The notes beneath the pieces were generated by a model. The model worked only from the letters and a program-made list of their open reading frames with translations. It had not been told where the DNA came from and did no database searches. Made by a program: the position numbers and the translations under genes. From NCBI RefSeq assembly GCF_009725235.1, contig NZ_WJFC01000045.1, positions 1 to 64,000 of the forward strand: a stretch of DNA of 64,000 nucleotides, given 5' to 3'. Positions 58,870-64,000 of this stretch are shown here, piece after piece. The stretch's first letter is position 1. Each line of letters begins with the position of its first letter. Source of the stretch: Scytonema sp. UIC 10036. GTDB taxonomy: Bacteria; Cyanobacteriota; Cyanobacteriia; Cyanobacteriales; Nostocaceae.

Positions 58870-59463
58870 TTAGTCGCGTTTCGGCTCGTAATTAAGAACA
58901 ACAATCCCGCAGTCAAATGGTGTAGATTTTACTAATGTCAGATTTTGTTTGCTGTCAAGTGCTTTGAAAATTGTCATTCCGTTACCAATTGCAGTTGGAT
59001 TAATGAATAAATGAAACTGGTCGATCAATTTTTGTTTCATTAGAGCCGATACAAAGGTCGCACCGCCATAAGCAATGATGTCTTTACCGTCTTGTTTTTT
59101 TAGTTTAGTGATTTCGTTAACAAGGTTGCCTTTTGCTAAAACGGTATTGTTCCATTCTGACTTATCAAGCGTGTTGGTAAAAACAACTTTGTGTGTGTCC
59201 GTAAATTTCTTACCTGTTGTAAATTCCGGATCGTCCGGATTTGCAGCTACAGTAGCCCAGTAAGGGATGAACCCTTCGGCAAGTTTTCGTCCAAGGATAA
59301 TGCAGTCAACAGGTTCAGTTATATCATTGACATATTGTTTTAATTCGTCGTCCCAATTCCACACCATAAAGTCCATTTCGCCATTTGGTCCCGCAATGTA
59401 TCCGTCAACGGTCATTTGAACTTGGAGTTTTAATTTTCTCATTGTCGTGTTTTCCGTTGTCAT
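58870..59463 (-). CDS. Dihydrofolate reductase-like protein (RibD C-terminal/YyaP type)
   Basis: 197 aa from ATG 59463 (MTTENTTMRKLK); a longer frame to 59544 is unconserved, and ATG 59442 is possible. DHFR-like/RibD_C fold: LQVQMTVDGYIAGPNGEMDF, CIILGRKLAEGFIPYW, KVVFTNTLDKSEW, IIAYGGATFVSALM and LFINPTAIGNGMTIF. Substrate unknown; such proteins are often annotated dihydrofolate reductase family without folate activity. It lies 164 bp downstream of an AraC regulator on the same strand, which may control it. Confidence 0.85.
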   Translation of the reverse strand: MTTENTTMRKLKLQVQMTVDGYIAGPNGEMDFMVWNWDDELKQYVNDITEPVDCIILGRKLAEGFIPYWATVAANPDDPEFTTGKKFTDTHKVVFTNTLDKSEWNNTVLAKGNLVNEITKLKKQDGKDIIAYGGATFVSALMKQKLIDQFHLFINPTAIGNGMTIFKALDSKQNLTLVKSTPFDCGIVVLNYEPKRD

Positions 59464-59627
59464 GAAATTGTCTCGCTTTAGTAAATTTAAGTCTTGTGGG
59501 GTAAGCGTCCTCGCCCGCCTTTTTAGACACTCTTTAAAGCGCAACAGCTTAGCACCTCCTGTGGCTGGTTAATATCGTAATTAGGGATTGCAGGGATTGT
59601 CTTGTATAAAAACGACAACCTTTCCAA

Positions 59628-60296
59628 TTAATTCAGACGAGCAATTTGACCAGGCGTTTGTCCGAGCAGGTGTTTAAGCGCTTTTGTCATGTGAGGTTGG
59701 TCGCTATAGCCAGTGACATGAACGGTATCGAGGATGGACATACCTTGCTCTAGGAGCGCTGCTGCTTGTCTAGCGCGATCGATTTGACGAATAGCGCTGT
59801 GAGTTAATCCTGTAGCTTGTAAGAAACGACGCTGTATGGAACGTAGGGAAAGTTCTGGCAATTGACTTTGTAATGCAGCATCTACAATTGGTTCGCGAAC
59901 GAGCAAGCCGTCATGTATAAGTTTATTAACAAATGTGTCTGAATTTTCATAGTCGGGGAATTGCCATGCAGAACCATTTAACCAGAAGGATCGACTCGTT
60001 GCCTCAGATAAGGTCAGCGATTGATTCACGAGATTCTTCAGAGGTAGATGGGGCATAAATATGCCCAGCTTAAACTGGATGCCAAAAAATTCAGCGTCTT
60101 CAGGGCAATGTGCGGTCGAAGCTTTCGTCTCTGGTCCCCGCACCGTTAAGGTTGTCTTGCCATGTTGCTTTGTTATCACCATTTCCCAATGGTTAACAGC
60201 GACAGAAGTAAAAGAGCCAGCCCCCTCACTTTGAGTCCGCCAGATCGTTTCTACAAAGGATGAGTCTGATGGTCTTTCCTCAAAGAGAAAAATCAT
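59628..60296 (-). CDS. AraC-family transcriptional regulator
   Basis: 222 aa. A cupin-like sensor half (about 1-130) of unknown ligand precedes a C-terminal double HTH (about 140-222) with ELSLRSIQRRFLQATGLT and GYSDQPHMTKALKHLLGQTPGQ, the AraC/XylS signature. Likely activates or represses the adjacent DHFR-like gene. No membrane segment. Confidence 0.85.
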   Translation of the reverse strand: MIFLFEERPSDSSFVETIWRTQSEGAGSFTSVAVNHWEMVITKQHGKTTLTVRGPETKASTAHCPEDAEFFGIQFKLGIFMPHLPLKNLVNQSLTLSEATSRSFWLNGSAWQFPDYENSDTFVNKLIHDGLLVREPIVDAALQSQLPELSLRSIQRRFLQATGLTHSAIRQIDRARQAAALLEQGMSILDTVHVTGYSDQPHMTKALKHLLGQTPGQIARLN

Positions 60297-60703
60297 ACTT
60301 CTGCCTCCTTCATTCGGTGTTTTCTATTCTACTGAAAGTAACGAATTTTCTTGTAGTATGCGGGAGGCATTGAATTGTGAATCTTACAACAGTTTTTAGG
60401 CAAATGAACCACAGCTTTCCCATGTAGTACGGTGGGGACACCCGTACCACAATAATGTGGTTTATTTATCTGAAAACTGCTGTGAGCTAAGCTGCATACT
60501 GTACTATGTATTTTTTATCAAATTTGTATCTTTATTCTACAGGCGAGAACAGTTATAAAGGAACTACTGCTGTACGATCGCCCTATTCTCTAGTTACAGT
60601 GGTAAATAAGTGGCAGTGTGGCTCTTGGCAAACTTCTGTTGTCAGCAGCAATAATGCCCTAAATATGTCCATTTACTAAATTAACAGTCATTTTGTATCG
60701 CTT
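60297..60703. other. Gene-free interval between divergent genes
   Basis: 407 bp. GGGGACACCCGTACCAC-AATAATGTGGTTTAT (60433-60465, given in parts) resembles sequence near 58728-58765 (GGACACCAGTACCAC), another short dispersed repeat. Promoters for the AraC gene and avtA are expected here; none was recognised. Confidence 0.45.
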
Positions 60704-61984
60704 ATGAACCCTGCCCTGACTCAATTCGGCGTTAATATGTCCAAACTAACTGGCGTTAGAGCCATTATGAAGGACATTATCGAAACTTTACAATCTAGTA
60801 CGGGGCAGTTGATAAATTTGAGTGCTGGCAATCCTTTGATTTTGCCAGAAGTTGAGCAGTTATGGCGAGATTGTACTGCACAATTGCTCTCTAGCCCAGA
60901 TTATGGTGAGGTCGTTTGCCGCTACGGATCGAGCCAGGGTTATGCACCATTGATTGAGGCTGTTGTCAATGATTTTAATCACCGCTTTGGGTTAAAGTTG
61001 AGCGATCGCAACATCTTGATTACCCCAGGGAGTCAAAGTCTTTACTTCTATGCGGCTAATGCGTTTGGCGGCTACACCACTGATGGAGAACTGAAAAAAA
61101 TTGTTTTACCCCTCAGCCCGGACTACACGGGTTATGGTGGCGTGACTCTAGTACCAGAATCACTGATTGCTTACAAGCCAACACTAGATATAAATGCAGG
61201 AGCGCACCAGTTTAAATACCGCCCGGACTTTAGCAACTTGTCGATTACAGAAAAAACGGGATGTATTATATTCTCTCGTCCCTGCAACCCTACAGGTAAT
61301 GTCCTCACTGATGATGAGGTGAAAAAAATTGCTGCTTTGGCTGCACCTCATGATGTACCAGTATTTATTGACTCAGCATACGGTCCTCCTTTCCCAGCAT
61401 TGAACTTCACTGAATTAACGCCGATTTTTGGAGATGGGATCGTTCACTGCATGAGTTTGTCGAAAGCAGGGTTACCAGGAGAACGTATTGGAATCGCTAT
61501 CGGGGATGAAAAAGTGATTCAAGTTTTGGAATGCTTTCAAACCAATGCTTGTATCCATGCATCAAGGTACGGACAGGCGATTGCTGCGATCGCGATCGAC
61601 TCTGGTACGCTAGCAGAAATTTCCACTTCTGTGATTCGTCCTTTCTACCAGAACAAGTTTACTGTTTTGGAAAGCACTTTGAACGAGTTCATGCCAAACT
61701 CATTACCTTGGTTCCTCCATCGAGGTGAAGGGGCGATATTTGCTTGGTTGTGGTTGCAAGATTTGCCAATAATAGATTGGGAACTTTATCAAGAACTGAA
61801 GAAAGTGGGTGTTATAGTTGTTCCTGGCAGTACCTTTTTCCCTGGCTTGGAAGAGGAATGGGTACACAAAAAGCAGTGTGTGCGTATTAGCTTGACTGCT
61901 ACCAATGAAGAAATTACTACTGGTATGGAACGTTTAGCAAAGGTTGTACAACAGATTTATCAGACTTCTACTGTTAGTGCTTAA
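60704..61984 (+). CDS. avtA: Valine-pyruvate aminotransferase
   Basis: 426-aa PLP-dependent fold type I enzyme interconverting valine/2-oxoisovalerate and pyruvate/alanine. Family start ([18 protein letters not shown]), N-P-T-G site [19 protein letters not shown] and the Schiff-base Lys in [13 protein letters not shown] are present. Length matches AvtA. Its TAA overlaps the ATG of the rimM frame (TAATG), suggesting coupling if that ATG is used. Confidence 0.92.
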   Translation: MNPALTQFGVNMSKLTGVRAIMKDIIETLQSSTGQLINLSAGNPLILPEVEQLWRDCTAQLLSSPDYGEVVCRYGSSQGYAPLIEAVVNDFNHRFGLKLSDRNILITPGSQSLYFYAANAFGGYTTDGELKKIVLPLSPDYTGYGGVTLVPESLIAYKPTLDINAGAHQFKYRPDFSNLSITEKTGCIIFSRPCNPTGNVLTDDEVKKIAALAAPHDVPVFIDSAYGPPFPALNFTELTPIFGDGIVHCMSLSKAGLPGERIGIAIGDEKVIQVLECFQTNACIHASRYGQAIAAIAIDSGTLAEISTSVIRPFYQNKFTVLESTLNEFMPNSLPWFLHRGEGAIFAWLWLQDLPIIDWELYQELKKVGVIVVPGSTFFPGLEEEWVHKKQCVRISLTATNEEITTGMERLAKVVQQIYQTSTVSA

Positions 61985-62670
61985 TGAACCACGAAGACGC
62001 GAAGAGCAAGGAGAAAGAAATGAAGGACAAGGGACAAGGGACAAGGGACAAGGGAATAAGGAAAAATCTCCCCTCCCCCCTCCCCCCCTCCCGCCATCAA
62101 TTCCCTGATGGTTGGATAGAAATTGGCACAATTGTTGCTCCACAAGGATTAAGTGGTGAAGTTCGCGTGCGATCGAACTCGGATTTTCCAGAACGATTTG
62201 AGGTTCCTGGAAAACGGTGGTTGTGGTGTCCGGGTCAAATAGAACCGCAACCTGTAGAGTTGATAGCAGGACGCAATGTCGAAGGGAAAAATTTGTACGT
62301 CGTGAAGTTAGCTGGGGTAAGCGATCGCAATCGGGCTGAGGAATTGCGGGGTTATAAGTTACTGGTGTTGGAGAGCGATCGCCCCCAATTGGCGGATGAT
62401 GAGTATCATGTCTTGGATTTGATTGGTTTGTCAGTCTATCTGCAAGAATCTGGCGAGTTTGTAGGAACGGTAGTAGATTTGCTCTCTGCAGGGCATGACT
62501 TGCTGGAGGTGCAACTACACACTTCACCCGACAAAGGACAAAGGACAAAGGACAAAGGACAAAAGACTGTTTTGATTCCTTTTGTAACGGCAATTGTGCC
62601 GATTGTTGATTTAGAAGCGGGTCGTGTTGAGATTACACCTCCATTGGGATTGCTGGAAATTCACAATTAG
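61984..62670 (+). CDS. rimM: Ribosome maturation factor RimM, with repeat-derived insertions
   Basis: 228-aa frame; typical RimM is about 170-190. Conserved RimM starts at [20 protein letters not shown] (about 43) and continues through [20 protein letters not shown] and the PRC-barrel end [28 protein letters not shown]. It assists 30S maturation. The first about 40 residues and an insert before VLIPF ([13 protein letters not shown]) are translations of ACAAGGG and ACAAAGG tandem repeats. The true start may be internal or the extension may be translated. No trmD is linked, unlike the classic operon. Confidence 0.88.
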   Translation: MNHEDAKSKEKEMKDKGQGTRDKGIRKNLPSPLPPSRHQFPDGWIEIGTIVAPQGLSGEVRVRSNSDFPERFEVPGKRWLWCPGQIEPQPVELIAGRNVEGKNLYVVKLAGVSDRNRAEELRGYKLLVLESDRPQLADDEYHVLDLIGLSVYLQESGEFVGTVVDLLSAGHDLLEVQLHTSPDKGQRTKDKGQKTVLIPFVTAIVPIVDLEAGRVEITPPLGLLEIHN

Positions 62671-62723
62671 TTTGGAGCGCGGTTCGCCTTACTATTTACA
62701 AGCCTGATTCTATGATAGGGTTC

Positions 62724-62755
62724 GTAGGTTGGGTTGAGCACAAGCGTTACCCAAC
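62724..62755. repeat. GTAGGTTGGGT repeat, short copy (copy 3)
   Basis: GTAGGTTGGGTTGAGC...GTTACCCAAC, a truncated relative of the hairpins at 41017 and 54979, in the rimM-phosphoketolase spacer. Confidence 0.65.
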
Positions 62756-62944
62756 AAATGAAATACCGATTTGAAAAAAGAATGTGACAGTGTAGTACCT
62801 CAGAAAAATCTACCTTCCTAGGAGAAGATTGATATAGCCGCAAGTTTTATAGTATTGTGTCATCGGTAAGATGATCCTTATGTTGGTAGCAAATAAACTT
62901 ACTCGTGAGAATCTGCGAACATCCTTTTGTAAAGGAGTTTTTAT

Positions 62945-64000
62945 ATGACTTTAGCAAATCCTCTGCAAACAAAGCCATTATCGGATGACGAACTGCAGAA
63001 GATGAACGCCTATTGGCGTGCAGCGAATTATCTCTCAGTAGGTCAAATCTATTTGCTCGACAATCCACTCCTAAAAGAACCGCTGAAGCTAGAACACATC
63101 AAACCCAGACTCTTGGGTCACTGGGGGACAACTCCTGGATTGAATTTTACCTACGTTCATCTCAATCGGGTCATCAAAAAGAATGACCTAAACATGATTT
63201 ACATCGCAGGTCCCGGTCACGGTGGTCCTGGAGTCGTCGCTAACGCTTACCTGGAAGGTACCTATAGCGAGTACTACCCCAACATCTCCCTGGATGCTGA
63301 GGGAATGAAAAAACTCTTCATACAGTTCTCTTTTCCTGGTGGTGTTGGTAGTCATTGCACCCCCGAACTTCCCGGTTCTATCCACGAAGGTGGAGAACTT
63401 GGCTATTCCTTATTCCACGCCTACGGTGCAGCCTTCGATAACCCCGACCTCATCGTTGCTTGTGTTGTTGGCGACGGAGAAGCGGAAACAGGACCTCTTG
63501 CTACAAGCTGGCACTCCAACAAGTTTCTTAACCCCGTGTCTGATGGAGCAGTGCTCCCCATCCTCCACCTTAATGGGTACAAGATTGCTAACCCGACGGT
63601 GCTAGCACGTATTAGCCATAAGGAGTTGGAGAGCTTATTTGTAGGTTATGGTTACAAGCCCTACTTTGTGGAAGGCTCCGATCCAGAAACCATGCATCAA
63701 CTGATGGCAGCAACCCTAGATACAGTCATTCGTGAAATCAAAGAAATTCAGGAAGATGCCCGTACCAATGGTTACAAAGAGCGTTCTCAATGGCCAATGA
63801 TTGTCCTCAGAAGCCCCAAAGGTTGGACGGGACCAAAAGAAGTTGATGGCGACAAGGTAGAGGATTACTGGCGATCGCATCAAGTTCCCTTTGGAGAGTT
63901 GGCAAGCAAGCCGGAGCATATCCAACTCCTAGAACAGTGGATGAGAAGTTACAAGCCAGAAGAACTCTTCGATGAGAACGGCAAACCGATCCCAGAACTT
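62945..64000 (+). CDS. xfp: Xylulose-5-phosphate/fructose-6-phosphate phosphoketolase, 5' part
   Basis: An open frame of 352 codons running off the window; full enzymes are about 790-820 aa. A strong AGGAG site (62933-62937) lies 7 bp before ATG 62945. The TPP enzyme splits xylulose-5-P or fructose-6-P to acetyl phosphate. Seen: [40 protein letters not shown] and [18 protein letters not shown], all phosphoketolase hallmarks including His residues of the active site. Only antisense frames would be listed by a closed-ORF search here because the stop lies outside. Confidence 0.95.
   Translation, partial: MTLANPLQTKPLSDDELQKMNAYWRAANYLSVGQIYLLDNPLLKEPLKLEHIKPRLLGHWGTTPGLNFTYVHLNRVIKKNDLNMIYIAGPGHGGPGVVANAYLEGTYSEYYPNISLDAEGMKKLFIQFSFPGGVGSHCTPELPGSIHEGGELGYSLFHAYGAAFDNPDLIVACVVGDGEAETGPLATSWHSNKFLNPVSDGAVLPILHLNGYKIANPTVLARISHKELESLFVGYGYKPYFVEGSDPETMHQLMAATLDTVIREIKEIQEDARTNGYKERSQWPMIVLRSPKGWTGPKEVDGDKVEDYWRSHQVPFGELASKPEHIQLLEQWMRSYKPEELFDENGKPIPEL

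Overview
The window looks like the chromosome of a filamentous cyanobacterium, probably of the heterocyst-forming Nostocales group (an inference; no species is claimed). Support comes from very frequent HIP1 octamers (GCGATCGC), several blocks of short tandem heptamers (STRR type), many dispersed palindromic intergenic repeats, and genes typical of oxygenic phototrophs: a GUN4-domain protein, an AcsF-type cyclase, a heme oxygenase, an FdC2-like ferredoxin, a HisZ-type HisG regulator, a carotenoid oxygenase and an MHYT/GAF hybrid histidine kinase.

Layout. 1-7.1 kb is housekeeping: a LivF-type ABC ATPase, a PEP-CTERM protein, a minus-strand run (inositol monophosphatase, J-domain/TPR protein, HisZ, 8-Cys ferredoxin), an SNase-like lipoprotein and a [2Fe-2S] ferredoxin. 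A tRNA-Ser(GGA) at 7185-7271 forms the left border of a 3.8-kb insert. The insert ends in a near-copy of the tRNA 3' end at 11073-11094 and carries a decayed IS607 recombinase, an intact-length but apparently nuclease-dead TnpB and a tyrosine recombinase. 11.1-14.9 kb is an accessory graveyard: a dynamin-like GTPase cut by a MITE, a truncated AAA ATPase, sequence resembling a Tn7/CAST transposon end, and a small two-gene unit with a GIY-YIG nuclease. 14.9-25.6 kb holds a membrane-anchored beta-lactamase-fold protein, a PEP mutase/isocitrate lyase-family enzyme, an AbrB-type membrane protein, a 1264-aa hybrid kinase and GlgX.

At 25.8-27.6 kb a peptidoglycan-binding/lysozyme gene is split by a 455-nt stretch with the P, Q, R and S core elements of a group I intron; removing it restores the frame exactly within the conserved T-I-G motif. 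29.4-33.4 kb is a low-oxygen tetrapyrrole cluster: an acsF-type cyclase divergent from heme oxygenase and hemN. 33.6-45.2 kb mixes an AMIN/beta-lactamase-fold protein, an RTX protein, a cassette-like membrane transporter, two pseudogenes, a CoiA/GIY-YIG fusion, DUF72, a cyclic-nucleotide-domain histidine kinase, a GUN4 protein, a nucleotidyltransferase and a decayed IS200/IS605 element.

46.3-48.3 kb encodes an unusual CHAT protease - pseudokinase - globin fusion, the strongest candidate here for an undescribed signalling or defence protein. It is followed by a TPR/coiled-coil exported protein. 51-64 kb contains a secreted protein, a methyltransferase-like protein, a PhoA-type phosphatase, a carotenoid oxygenase, a class III alcohol dehydrogenase, a DHFR-like/AraC pair, valine-pyruvate aminotransferase overlapping rimM, and a phosphoketolase running off the end. 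Repeats have invaded coding sequence: heptamer/octamer arrays extend or interrupt the PEP mutase-family protein and RimM.
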